A DNA stretch of 64,000 nucleotides, from assembly GCF_026626705.1 (NCBI RefSeq), contig NZ_JAPNKC010000001.1:7830001-7894000 (forward strand), in the 5' to 3' direction. The notes under the pieces were generated by a model. It had not been told where the DNA came from, ran no database searches, and saw nothing but the letters and a program-made list of their open reading frames with translations. Both the position numbers and the translations under genes were made by a program. This DNA is from Pyxidicoccus sp. MSG2. GTDB lineage: Bacteria > Myxococcota > Myxococcia > Myxococcales > Myxococcaceae. Shown piece by piece: positions 7,575 through 15,583 of this stretch (its first letter is position 1; the number at the start of each line of letters is the position of its first letter).

Positions 7575-8684
7575 GTGAAGACCGCCAACCTCGCCATCCT
7601 CCTCACGCGCGTCGTGCATGACACGGCGCGAGAACACCCTCGCACGTTCGACGAGGAGCGACGGCTGCGCGACGCGCACGCGTGGCGCGTGGTGCCGGCG
7701 TGTCGCGCCCGCGGAGGTCGGGTATTCAGCACGCGCGGTGGCTCGTTCCTGGTTGCCTTTGCGTCGCCTACCGTCGCGGTCCTGTGCGCCCTGGAAATGC
7801 AGACGCGGCGTGCGCGTGATGACACGCACGCGCGGAGACCTGGGCGGTTCGAGTTGCGACAGGTGGTGAGCACGGGTGAGGTGTGGCTGGAGTCGGACGA
7901 CGTCGGCGGTGAGCCGGCGGACCTGGCGGAGCGGCTGCTGGAGGCCCTCACCGGCGACGGCGTGTACCTCACCGAGTCCACCTGGCTGGTGATGGACAAG
8001 GCGCGCATCCCCACGGAGCAGGTGGGCGTCTTCCTGCGCGACGTCGTCCCCGGCGGGGTGCGCGTGTTCCGTGCGCGAGCGCCCGCGAGCGGGCTGGGGC
8101 GGGGCCCCGGCTGGCGCGGCGAGGCACGGCGCGGGGTGGCGCGGTTGACCCTGGTGTGCCGCCGACTTGTGCGCCGGGTGCGCGACGTGACGTGGAAGCA
8201 GGCGGGGTGGGCGGCGCTGGGGCTGGGGTTTCTGTCGGTGCCCGTGGTGGCCTGGCGCTGGCCTTCACGTTGGGAGTCAGCGCTCGAGGCGGTGGCGCGC
8301 GCACCGGAGGCGGAGCGGGCCGTGAAGGCGCGCGAAGCGCAGGAGTTGCTGGGCGCGGAGGAGGACGAAGGTGTGCGCGCCTTCCATCAGGGACAGCTGC
8401 GCGAGCTGTTGGGCGAGTCGCGCCTGGCGGTGGAGGACTACCGCGTGGGCGCGGAGGCGGGACATGGCGCCGCGGCGGAGCGCCTGGTGGAGCTGCTGGG
8501 CCACGCGGAGTGTCCGGTGCGCGCCGCCGCCGCGCGGGCGCTCGGTGGGCTCTCCGTGGATGGGGCCCGTGAGCCGCTGAGGGAGCTGGCCGAGCGCGGG
8601 CCCGGTGATGGCGGCGGTGACAAGTGCGGCTCGCGCCGGGCGGCGGCGCAGGCGCTGCGCAGGTTGGAGGCGGCGTCGCGGTAG
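7575..8684 (+). CDS. Membrane protein with degenerate class III cyclase-like domain and C-terminal repeats
   Basis: This is a 369-residue protein. The first 165 residues follow the fold pattern of a class III adenylate/guanylate cyclase: KTANLAILLTRV, HAWRVVPACRARGGRVFSTRGGSFLVAF and ALEMQTR. Both metal-binding aspartates are missing. The expected D of the FTD-type strand is Arg (LLTRVV), and the GD of the beta-hairpin is GG (STRGGSFL), so it should not make cyclic nucleotides. A single transmembrane helix (AGWAALGLGFLSVPVVAW, about residue 215) follows, then an Ala/Leu/Glu-rich region with HEAT or Sel1-like repeats (VRAAAARALGGLSVDGA). I used GTG 7575 as the start because cyclase homology begins there; an earlier GTG at 7398 is possible. 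It may be a sensory or scaffold pseudo-enzyme. Confidence 0.65.
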   Translation: MKTANLAILLTRVVHDTAREHPRTFDEERRLRDAHAWRVVPACRARGGRVFSTRGGSFLVAFASPTVAVLCALEMQTRRARDDTHARRPGRFELRQVVSTGEVWLESDDVGGEPADLAERLLEALTGDGVYLTESTWLVMDKARIPTEQVGVFLRDVVPGGVRVFRARAPASGLGRGPGWRGEARRGVARLTLVCRRLVRRVRDVTWKQAGWAALGLGFLSVPVVAWRWPSRWESALEAVARAPEAERAVKAREAQELLGAEEDEGVRAFHQGQLRELLGESRLAVEDYRVGAEAGHGAAAERLVELLGHAECPVRAAAARALGGLSVDGAREPLRELAERGPGDGGGDKCGSRRAAAQALRRLEAASR

Positions 8685-8722
8685 GATGCCAGCCACGGGA
8701 GCCGGGGCTCGTGAAGAAGCGA

Positions 8723-8755
8723 AGGGCCGCCCCGCGACTCAGCCGGGGCGGCCCT
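8723..8755. terminator. Bidirectional terminator hairpin
   Basis: A perfect 12-bp inverted repeat, AGGGCCGCCCCG (8723-8734) and its complement (8744-8755), with a 9-base loop lies between two convergent genes. It can terminate both. There is no T-run, as is usual in this genome. Confidence 0.7.
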
Positions 8756-8790
8756 GCGTCTGCTCGGCGGTGTCGCGCTCGTGGCGCGAG

Positions 8791-9372
8791 CTACGGGCAC
8801 TTGCCGTAGTAGGCCTGGTACAGCAGATAGAGCGTCTTGCCGTCGGTGGCGGAGACGTTCTCCTTCGTCGCGAGGACCTGGAGCCAGCTGTAGCAGGGCC
8901 AGCCCTGGCTCGGGTCGTTCGGGTCCTTCTTCGCCAGGCAGACATCCGTGTAGAGGGGCGCCGACGGCTGCTCGGAGGAGCCGCCAGTCGGACAGACTCC
9001 GGTGTAGCTGGCATAGCGAAGCCAGAGCGAGGTGCCCTGGGCGGTGGAGTCGTCCTCGGCCAGCGAGAAATGCTGGTCGCAGTCACCCAGCCGGCTCGCG
9101 CTGATGCAGACCAGGGTGTAGTGCGGCGACTGCCAGATGGGGTCCGAGGTGGCTGCCCGGGTCACGGATGCGCCGACGGGCTTGCCCACGGGCCTGGCGG
9201 CGCACCTACCGCCCTGCAGGCGCTGGCCGCGACCACACAGCACCGCACTACAAGGCGCCCCGCCCTTCTGTCCTGACCTGCCGCAGTCACTCCCCTGGGC
9301 GAGGGCCGGCGAGGCCAGGAGCGCCATCGAAACGAGGATGCTGCCCATCCACTGCGTGCTCTTGCGAATCAT
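8791..9372 (-). CDS. Secreted hypothetical protein
   Basis: This is a 193-residue protein. The start is ATG 9372 because GGAGG lies 5-9 bases upstream. It has a clear signal peptide: MIRK, then a hydrophobic core (ILVSMALLASPALA) and a cleavage site before QGSD at about residue 25. The mature part has about nine Cys, suggesting disulfides, and two WL-rich strand blocks (SLWLRYASYTGVC, CYSWLQVLATKENV) that look like repeats of one beta-domain. It was not recognised as a named family. It lies last in a minus-strand group after the protease and its free domain and ends at a strong shared terminator. Export suggests an extracellular or periplasmic role. Confidence 0.75.
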   Translation of the reverse strand: MIRKSTQWMGSILVSMALLASPALAQGSDCGRSGQKGGAPCSAVLCGRGQRLQGGRCAARPVGKPVGASVTRAATSDPIWQSPHYTLVCISASRLGDCDQHFSLAEDDSTAQGTSLWLRYASYTGVCPTGGSSEQPSAPLYTDVCLAKKDPNDPSQGWPCYSWLQVLATKENVSATDGKTLYLLYQAYYGKCP

Positions 9373-9483
9373 GTTTCCTCCGTCGGAGATGCGTGATGGG
9401 GCGCCCACCGGCGAGCCGCGCGGGCGCACCCGGAGACGGGAGGAACACGGAGGAGGCGAGGACGGGACGCGCGGAGGCGCGCG

Positions 9484-9711
9484 TCACTGCTGCCGGGGTT
9501 CGGGCGCTCGGACGACGTACATCGGGAAGCCTTCCAGTTGGTCCGGAAGGCCGCGGGTGTCCGCGTCCTCGGTGACGAAGAGCACGAGGCAGGGTGCGTC
9601 GGCCCCTCCGTGCTCGCGTGCGTTGCCCTGGGCGAGCCCGGTGACACCGGGCCTTCGCAGCAGCCCTGGCCCGTGCCGCTCGATGATGTCCCGCAGGTCC
9701 TGGTCTGCCAT
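9484..9711 (-). CDS. Stand-alone copy of the protease N-terminal domain
   Basis: This is a 75-residue protein starting at ATG 9711, with GAGGAG 6-11 bases upstream. Its core GVTGLAQG...APCLVLFVTED...LPDQLEGFPMYVV aligns with the first 75 residues of the protease encoded just upstream on the same strand (NVLGVAVG...YAVTLFVAQK...LPSSVMIPGKLSV). I recall this G-V-x-G-x-x-x-G...LP..L.G.PV domain as the usual N-terminal part of S1-like proteases in soil bacteria. Here it exists alone, 60 bases after the protease. It may act as a propeptide-like chaperone or inhibitor, or be a fragment of a duplicated protease; both are inference. Confidence 0.65.
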   Translation of the reverse strand: MADQDLRDIIERHGPGLLRRPGVTGLAQGNAREHGGADAPCLVLFVTEDADTRGLPDQLEGFPMYVVRAPEPRQQ

Positions 9712-9771
9712 CGTGACTCCTCTTTTCCGCCTCACGGGTGCGCCCGGCACGGGCCGGCGGGCGCTCCGAGT

Positions 9772-10716
9772 CTAGAGCTTGACCGCGACCGAGCCGCTAT
9801 CGCCGCCCAGGGACATGAAGGTGGTGATGAACTGGTTCTTGAACACCGCCGTGCCGATGCCCGGGATGCCCACCCTGAGGATGGCGTTCACGTTGGTGAT
9901 CTGGCCGGTCGTCCGCTCGGTGGTGCGACCCGTCTTCTGCACCTCCATGCCGATGAGGGGCGCCACGGAGCAGTCGTTGCCGGCGAGGCGCACGTCGAGC
10001 AGGTTCAGCACCGTGTCGATGGGCGAGTAGAAGCTCTGCGTGGCGCTGTCACCGCCCCACAGCAGGCCGACGGCGGGATTCGCCTTGCTCGGCGCGGGCA
10101 CGCCGTTGAGCGGCGTGTCGTCGATGGCGGAGGGGTCGGTGGGCGTGGCCAGCGCCGCATCCACCGCGTTGGAGCCCTGAGCCTCGGGGATGATGGGGAT
10201 GTACCTGGAGAGCTTGGCGATGGTGTTGGCGGGTGCGACGCCACCATCCGCGGGGCCCGGGTAGACGATGGGCGAGCCCAGGGGCGCGGTATTGTTGGCG
10301 GCGAGCACGTGGTTGTTGGACAGGATGCGCTTGGAGCCGTCCGAGTTGGCGTAGACCACCGCGCCGAACGTCCCCGCGGTGATGCTGATCTCACCGATGC
10401 TGGTGCCGGGATGCGCCGGCCTCACGTTGGAGATGTTGGCGTGCTGGTAGAAGGGACCGGACGCCGGGATGATGTCCGTGAGGACGTCCTGACCGGAGAC
10501 CGACAGCTTGCCGGGAATCATCACGCTCGAAGGCAGCGTCGCGCGCGACACCTTCTGCGCGACGAAGAGGGTCACCGCGTAGTCTCCGGTGCTCTTGCCG
10601 CCCACCTGCTTGAGGCCCACCGCAACGCCCAGGACGTTGGGGTCCTTCATCAGGGAGTCGCCGTAGAGGTTGACGGCACGTACAGCCAGGTTCAGCGGGG
10701 TCGTGGGTGCGGCCAT
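9772..10716 (-). CDS. Trypsin-like serine protease
   Basis: This 314-residue protein keeps the three chymotrypsin-fold signatures in order: His136 in SNNHVLAANN, Asp186 in NAVDAALA, and Ser307 in GGDSGSV. A domain of about 75 residues at the N-terminus (LGVAVGLK...VTLFVAQK...LPSSVMIPGKL) precedes the catalytic part. There is no signal peptide, so it acts in the cytoplasm or leaves by another route. AGGAGAG lies 7-13 bases before the ATG. The organisation (no signal, small leading domain, catalytic Ser close to the C-terminus) resembles Nal1-like bacterial trypsin-family proteins. It is followed on the same strand by a free copy of its leading domain. Confidence 0.85.
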   Translation of the reverse strand: MAAPTTPLNLAVRAVNLYGDSLMKDPNVLGVAVGLKQVGGKSTGDYAVTLFVAQKVSRATLPSSVMIPGKLSVSGQDVLTDIIPASGPFYQHANISNVRPAHPGTSIGEISITAGTFGAVVYANSDGSKRILSNNHVLAANNTAPLGSPIVYPGPADGGVAPANTIAKLSRYIPIIPEAQGSNAVDAALATPTDPSAIDDTPLNGVPAPSKANPAVGLLWGGDSATQSFYSPIDTVLNLLDVRLAGNDCSVAPLIGMEVQKTGRTTERTTGQITNVNAILRVGIPGIGTAVFKNQFITTFMSLGGDSGSVAVKL

Positions 10717-10816
10717 GGGACATCTCTCCTTCCTCGCGCTCGCGCGAGGGCTGTGGGGTGCAGCCGGAGAGACGTCGCAGCATCAACGCTTGTGAAGCGG
10801 GGGCTTGGAAACACCG

Positions 10817-10854
10817 CGAGCCAGGGCGCCCACTCTCATGGGCACGCTGGCTCG
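10817..10854 (-). terminator. Hairpin after the RpoH-like gene
   Basis: Arms CGAGCCAG (10817-10824) and CTGGCTCG (10847-10854) enclose a second GCCCA/TGGGC stem. It lies 29 bases after the stop of the minus-strand sigma factor gene, the right place for its terminator. Confidence 0.6.
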
Positions 10855-10882
10855 GGAGCACTGCCGGGATGTCGGATGAGGA

Positions 10883-11773
10883 TCAGGCGGCGAGGGTGGC
10901 CTCGTCCACGCCGGCCTCGGCCATCAGCGTGGCGAGCGCGGCCTTGAGCTTGTCCTTGGCGCGGATCTCCAGCTGGCGGGCGCGCTCGCGGGAGAAGCCG
11001 AAGTGCTCGCCCAGCTCGCTGAGGGTCATCTCCGCGTCGCCCATGACGCGCTGCTCGATGATGAAGCGCTCGCGCGGGTCCAGGCGGCGCAGGGCGCGCT
11101 GCACCAGCTCGCGGGTGAGGTCCGCCTGCTGCTTGTCGGCGACCTCGTCCACCGCGGAGGCGGACTCGGACTCGACGAAGTCCAGGTGCGTGGCGTCACC
11201 GTCCTCGCCCATGGGCGCGTCCAGCGACAAGTCACGGCCGCCCATGCGCTGCTCCATCTCGCGCACCTCGGTGGCCTTCACGTTCAGCTTCTTGGCAATC
11301 TCCTCGGCGTTGACGATGTGGCCGTCACCGGCGCCCATCTTCTCCAGCTCGCGGCGCGTGCGGGCCAGGCTGAAGAACAGCCGGCGCTGCGCCTGCGTGG
11401 TGCCGAGCTTCACCAGGCTCCAGTTCTTGAGGATGCAGTTCTGGATGTACGCGCGAATCCACCACACCGCGTAGGAGATGAGGCGGATGCCCTTGTCCGG
11501 GTCGAACTTCTGCACGGCCTTCATCAGGCCGATGTTCGCCTCCTGGATGAGGTCGGACATCTTCAGACCATAGGAGCGGTACTCGTACGCCACCTTCACC
11601 ACGAAGCGCAGGTTGGCCGTGACGAGGTGGTGGCCCGCGGCCAGGTCGCCCGCGCGGAAGCGGCGGGACAGGTCCTGCTCCTGCGGCTGCGTGAGCAGCG
11701 GGTAGCGGTTGATCTCCGAGAGGTACGTGGAGAGCGAGTCGGGGGAGGCGGAGAAGGAGTTGGAGGTCTGCAT
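10883..11773 (-). CDS. rpoH: RpoH-type (sigma-32 family) sigma factor; SigC-like in Myxococcus
   Basis: This 296-residue sigma factor has region 1.2/2.1 from about residue 12 ([16 protein letters not shown]). Core region 2 reads [36 protein letters not shown] and [14 protein letters not shown]. The diagnostic RpoH box is [10 protein letters not shown] (129-138). Region 4 has [16 protein letters not shown] and a helix-turn-helix, [20 protein letters not shown]. It directs RNA polymerase to heat-shock-type or, in myxobacteria, developmental promoters; the length and family fit M. xanthus SigC, but I cannot separate the paralogues here. The gene is preceded by a sigma-54-type promoter about 68 bases upstream of the ATG. 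Confidence 0.92.
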   Translation of the reverse strand: MQTSNSFSASPDSLSTYLSEINRYPLLTQPQEQDLSRRFRAGDLAAGHHLVTANLRFVVKVAYEYRSYGLKMSDLIQEANIGLMKAVQKFDPDKGIRLISYAVWWIRAYIQNCILKNWSLVKLGTTQAQRRLFFSLARTRRELEKMGAGDGHIVNAEEIAKKLNVKATEVREMEQRMGGRDLSLDAPMGEDGDATHLDFVESESASAVDEVADKQQADLTRELVQRALRRLDPRERFIIEQRVMGDAEMTLSELGEHFGFSRERARQLEIRAKDKLKAALATLMAEAGVDEATLAA

Positions 11774-12087
11774 GGTGTCTCTCGGGGTAAAGAGATCGAA
11801 ACCTGGGGGTTCGCTCGACTGCGGACGGGGGTGGCCTATCGCAATGCGTGTGCCACGGCCGATCTGCAGCGTTCCCGAGTGGATACGCGGGTTTGCACAA
11901 ACGCCCCGGGGTGCTTAGGGGCGGTAGTCGGTCGTTTTTACAGGGGGCCGGGAGGAAGTCTCTTCCGAACGTCCACCAGCAAACGTGAGGTTGCGTGGGA
12001 CGGCCCGCGAGGGGCAGGCAGGCGGACGAGCCCTCGGAGGGCGGGTGTGCTCCTTCTTACCTCCCGCGTCATCTCCACCTTGGAGAG
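11774..12087. other. Divergent intergenic region between rpoH-like and DUF1360 genes
   Basis: This 314-base gap separates two divergent genes. On the minus side it holds the sigma-54-type element at 11841-11855, about 50-70 bases from the sigma factor start. I saw no open reading frame with protein-like composition. On the plus side a short GGAGAG precedes ATG 12088, and I found no convincing -35/-10 pair. Confidence 0.6.
11841..11855 (-). promoter_or_regulatory. Sigma-54-type promoter for the RpoH-like sigma factor
   Basis: Read on the minus strand the sequence is TGGCAC-ACGCA-TTGC. It matches the sigma-54 consensus TGGCAC-N5-TTGC, with exactly 10 bases between the -24 GG and the -12 GC. 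Transcription would begin near 11829, leaving a leader of about 56 bases before ATG 11773. A sigma-54 promoter requires an enhancer-binding activator, which myxobacteria have in large numbers. Confidence 0.65.
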
Positions 12088-12537
12088 ATGGCGGACGTCT
12101 TCCAGCTCTTCGCTGTCTCCGCGGTGGTGATGGGTGTGTCGCAGACCCTCGCCCGGGAGCGCATCTTCGCCCCGCTGCGGGAGCGGCTGGGGGGGAAGGA
12201 CACCTGGCTCGGATACCTGATGTCCTGTCCTTATTGTGTGTCGCACTACGCCGCATTCGCGCTGGTGCCGCTGACGGGGACGTACGCCATCAAGGTCACC
12301 GTCGGCGGTTGGCCGGGCACGGTGCTGAGCTGGTTTCTCTCGTCGCTGCTCATCACCGTCATCGCCGCCTTCTTCCGGGTGGTGTTCTGGTTCGTGGACG
12401 AGACACAGGGCCTGGTGAAGCGTCGCCAGCGCACGGAGGAGGAGGAGACGGCGACCCGACGCCTCATGCGCAAGCGCGTGGAGCAGACGGTCGCCCCGGA
12501 GGACCGGAGTGAGCCTCCACCTCCGGACTCGCACTGA
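12088..12537 (+). CDS. DUF1360-family membrane protein
   Basis: This 149-residue protein begins MADVFQLFAVSAVVMGVSQTLARERIF, continues LRERLGGKDTWLGYLMSCPYCVSHY, and then has two more hydrophobic segments. The order helix, ARExxF, CPYCxSxY, helices is that of DUF1360 (YjfA-like) integral membrane proteins. The C-terminus is a charged cytoplasmic tail (KRRQRTEEEE...RKRVEQ). I took ATG 12088 because GGAGAG is just upstream and family similarity starts there; the frame is open further upstream with a composition unlike protein. The paired Cys may bind metal or act in redox. Function is unknown. Confidence 0.75.
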   Translation: MADVFQLFAVSAVVMGVSQTLARERIFAPLRERLGGKDTWLGYLMSCPYCVSHYAAFALVPLTGTYAIKVTVGGWPGTVLSWFLSSLLITVIAAFFRVVFWFVDETQGLVKRRQRTEEEETATRRLMRKRVEQTVAPEDRSEPPPPDSH

Positions 12538-12683
12538 CACACGGCCCGAAGGCGCCTCAGGAGACTCGTCCTTCAATTTTGGGGAAACCCTGTAAACTTT
12601 GACTTCTCGGTGTCGTGCGGGGCTACTGCGCAGGCGGGCGGGGACGCCCCCTTCACGTGCGTCCGCTCGCGGAGAGCACTCAC

Positions 12684-14516
12684 ATGAGAGCGGGTCCATT
12701 CCTCAAGCAGGCGCTCGCGGGCGCGGCGCTGATGGCGACGAGCGCCTGCGGTTCTTTGTCTCCGGCCGATGAACTCCCGCCTCCGGCGGACGTGGCCGTC
12801 TCGTCGGCGGCCATCGGTGCGACGCGAGGCAACTACCCGGCGCCGCGCTCGCCGGTGATGCTGGGCGTCCACTCGCCCGACATCGCGGGCCAATTGGGCG
12901 CGCTGACGGCGATGTTCCCCGGGCGCAAGGGCTGGATTGTGAAGGAGACGTACAGCACCGACGTGAACTGGATTGGGGGCCTGCTGAGCGGCATGGCCAT
13001 CGCGGCGGGGCAGGGCTTCACGCCAGTGGTGCGCGTGGACTACGCGCGCGACGGCGGCAACATCAACCCGCTGGGCGCGTCGGTGGCGGGCGCCACCATT
13101 CCGTGGGAGGGCGGGACGAACAACGGCTCCTGGGGCCGTTGCTACCTCTCGCCGGACCCGAGCGCGCGAGCGGGCGACATCACCACGCCGGGAGGTACCC
13201 ACAAGGAGTGCTACCTCGACTACCTCCGCCGCGTGCTCACCGCGCCGAACAATGGCGCGGTGCACACGTGGATCATCGGCAACGAGATGAACATGAAGGG
13301 CGAGGCGCTGGGCTTCCCCGGCGGCCGGATTCCCTACAACGTCTACGGCGACGTCTACCGTTCCGCGCGGGCGCTCATCCGGGGCACGGCGGGGCACGGG
13401 AATGACGTCGTCTATGTCGGCGGCGTCTCGCCCAACGCGACGGACTTCACCTCTGACGTCTATACCTCCGGAAAGGACTACCTCACCGGGATGCTCTACA
13501 ACCTGCACCCGGTGGACGTGGACGGCATCTCCATCCACGCCTACGCGGGTGGGGTGAGCAATGCGGCCGCGGGCCTGACGACGTTCCGCACGGGCACCAC
13601 GGGCGCGGGGCTGGGGTACCAGAACACGCTCCAGTGGATTGACGCGCTGGGCTTCTCACAGGTGCCGGTGCTGCTGTCCGAGTGGGCGGCGAACGTCGAG
13701 GGCTCCTCCACCGAGAGCCATGTGGCGAGCTTCATCGTCACGGCGCTCAACGACATGAACGCGTGGAACGGGGGCGGTTCGAATCACGACCTCATCGGAG
13801 CCGTCTGGTACACGTGGGACGACGGGAACTGGCCGCAGCAGTCGCTGTCGCGCTACCCGGCGATGCGTCAGGCATTCACGAACAACTCCAACACGTTCAA
13901 CGCGGGAGATGCGAACACGGGCTGGGGCGCGTGCTGGCGGCAGAGCACCTCGCCCTCGCGCTCGTTCCCGGAGACGGGGAAGACGGTGCGCGGGTTGTTC
14001 CTGAGCACGTATGACTCGAAGGGCGGGCTGGGCGTGTTCGGCTATCCCATCGCCGAGGAGGACTGTGGGGTGGACACGCGCACCGGGCGCATCCTCTGGC
14101 AGCAGTGGTTCCAGCGGCACCGGCTGGAGTACCACCCGGAGCTGCCCTCGGGTTCGCAGGTGGCGCTGGGGGCCATTGGCAGTCAGCTCGCGCGCGAGCG
14201 GTATGGCATCAACCCGGATGACTGGACTCCGGGGCAGAGCTCGCCCGGGTCGAACTGCTCGCTCATCGGTCCGTTCGCGGGAGGCGGCAAGTACGTGTGC
14301 GGCGCCTTCCGGGACTACTTCAACGCGAAGGGCGTGGCCGTGCTCGGCTATCCCATCTCCAAGGAGCTGGACTTCCTGACGAAGGACAACCGGTGGATTC
14401 GCGCGCAGTGGTTCGAGCGGGCACGGCTGGAGTTCAACAGCGCCGTGACGCCCATCCCCATCCAGGGCGGGCTGCTCGGGTGCGAGGCGTCTGGAATCGT
14501 CGGGCCGGGGTGCTGA
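12684..14516 (+). CDS. Lipoprotein with glycoside hydrolase-like barrel and C-terminal LGFP-like repeats
   Basis: This 610-residue protein starts at ATG 12684 with a lipobox (MATSACGS, Cys22), so it is an exported lipoprotein. Residues about 45-410 look like a (beta/alpha)8 glycosidase of clan GH-A. WIIGNE carries Glu201 at the acid/base position and VLLSEW carries Glu333 at the nucleophile position, with ISIHAYAGG and VWYTWDDG between and after. The last 190 residues hold two or three short repeats of the GVFGYPIAEE and AVLGYPISKE type, each with a WxQWFxRxRLEY strand (LGFP-like, cell-wall binding in other proteins). The sugar substrate is not evident. It is an isolated gene ending at a strong hairpin. 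Confidence 0.75.
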   Translation: MRAGPFLKQALAGAALMATSACGSLSPADELPPPADVAVSSAAIGATRGNYPAPRSPVMLGVHSPDIAGQLGALTAMFPGRKGWIVKETYSTDVNWIGGLLSGMAIAAGQGFTPVVRVDYARDGGNINPLGASVAGATIPWEGGTNNGSWGRCYLSPDPSARAGDITTPGGTHKECYLDYLRRVLTAPNNGAVHTWIIGNEMNMKGEALGFPGGRIPYNVYGDVYRSARALIRGTAGHGNDVVYVGGVSPNATDFTSDVYTSGKDYLTGMLYNLHPVDVDGISIHAYAGGVSNAAAGLTTFRTGTTGAGLGYQNTLQWIDALGFSQVPVLLSEWAANVEGSSTESHVASFIVTALNDMNAWNGGGSNHDLIGAVWYTWDDGNWPQQSLSRYPAMRQAFTNNSNTFNAGDANTGWGACWRQSTSPSRSFPETGKTVRGLFLSTYDSKGGLGVFGYPIAEEDCGVDTRTGRILWQQWFQRHRLEYHPELPSGSQVALGAIGSQLARERYGINPDDWTPGQSSPGSNCSLIGPFAGGGKYVCGAFRDYFNAKGVAVLGYPISKELDFLTKDNRWIRAQWFERARLEFNSAVTPIPIQGGLLGCEASGIVGPGC

Positions 14517-14531
14517 GGACCCGCTCTGGGA

Positions 14532-14561
14532 GCGCGCCCGGAGCTTCACCCCCGGGCGCGC
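14532..14561 (+). terminator. Terminator hairpin after the glycosidase-like lipoprotein
   Basis: A perfect 10-bp inverted repeat, GCGCGCCCGG (14532-14541) and its complement (14552-14561), with a 10-base loop begins 15 bases after the stop codon. Confidence 0.65.
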
Positions 14562-14628
14562 AACTTCCGTCTCACATTTGTAGACAATGGTGGGCAAGCC
14601 CATCGCCCCCGTGGGCTGGAGGTCTCCC

Positions 14629-15582
14629 ATGAGCCCCGTCGACCGCAGCCGCAACCTCTCCGTCCCCACGAGCCCCACTCCGGCCCGCACCACCGCGACG
14701 GCGCTGAAGAACCCGATTGGCTCGCTGGTGGATGCCGCGAAGGAGGGCCTGGCCGACCTCCCCCGCTTCGTGAAGATGGGCGCGGACGTCTTCGAGGCCA
14801 CGCACCTCAGCGAGCTGCGCCGCATCTTCGGCGGCGACGCGAAGCCGGACCGGATGAGCGACGGGAAGTTCGTCGGCGCCAAGGGGCAGTCCTTCCCGCC
14901 CGGCACGCCGCTCAAGGACATCCCCGCCGTCACGCCGCTCGACAATCCGAACCCGTCGAAGACCATCCTCTACGTCAACGGCATCATGACCCCCATGGAG
15001 GGGCAGCTGAAGGAGATGCAGTCCATCGCGGAGACCGCGGACGCGCGCGTCATCGGCATCCACAATGCCACCCAGGGGCTGGTGACGGACCTGGCCCAGT
15101 GCGTGACGGACAAGCTCGACAAGGGCACCAACCCCGCCGTGGACACGCTGGCGGACACCGTCTACGGCGAGCTGAAGGCGGGCCGCGAGGTTCACCTCAT
15201 GGGCTACAGCCAGGGTGGCCTCATCACCGCGCGCGCCCTGTTCGACGTGGAGCGCCGGCTGCGCATGGAGGACGGCATGTCCAAGCCGCAGGTCGAGCAG
15301 CTCATGAGCAAGCTCAGCGTGGAGACCTTCGGCGCCGCGTCCACGCGCTACCCGGACGGCCCCCAGTACGTCCACTACGTCAACAACGCGGACGCCGTGC
15401 CCACCCTCACCGGCCTGGGCGGCAGCATCGACCCGGCGGCCTTCCTCAAGGACGCGGGCAAGGGCGCCGTGGTGCACCGCTTCACCGACGGCAACCTCAA
15501 CCCCATCAGCAACCACATGCTGGACACCCTGTACATGAAGCACCGGGTGGACTTCGACGAGGCGCGCGCGGGGCGCTTCTAG
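14629..15582 (+). CDS. Alpha/beta hydrolase-like protein
   Basis: This is a 317-residue protein starting at ATG 14629 with GGAGG about 8 bases upstream. The catalytic core begins near residue 110: TILYVNGIMT is the oxyanion strand, GYSQGG carries the nucleophile Ser194 in a GxSxG elbow, NNADAVPTL gives an acidic residue, and SNHML a late His. The N-terminal 110 residues (helices, FEATHLSELRRIF) are unusual and may be a targeting or lid segment. There is no signal peptide. It is probably a lipase or esterase-like enzyme acting on an unknown substrate; similar toxin-like hydrolases are exported from myxobacteria by specialised systems, but nothing here proves that. It converges with the broken ATPase, ending one base before that gene's stop. 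Confidence 0.75.
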   Translation: MSPVDRSRNLSVPTSPTPARTTATALKNPIGSLVDAAKEGLADLPRFVKMGADVFEATHLSELRRIFGGDAKPDRMSDGKFVGAKGQSFPPGTPLKDIPAVTPLDNPNPSKTILYVNGIMTPMEGQLKEMQSIAETADARVIGIHNATQGLVTDLAQCVTDKLDKGTNPAVDTLADTVYGELKAGREVHLMGYSQGGLITARALFDVERRLRMEDGMSKPQVEQLMSKLSVETFGAASTRYPDGPQYVHYVNNADAVPTLTGLGGSIDPAAFLKDAGKGAVVHRFTDGNLNPISNHMLDTLYMKHRVDFDEARAGRF

Positions 15583-15583
15583 C

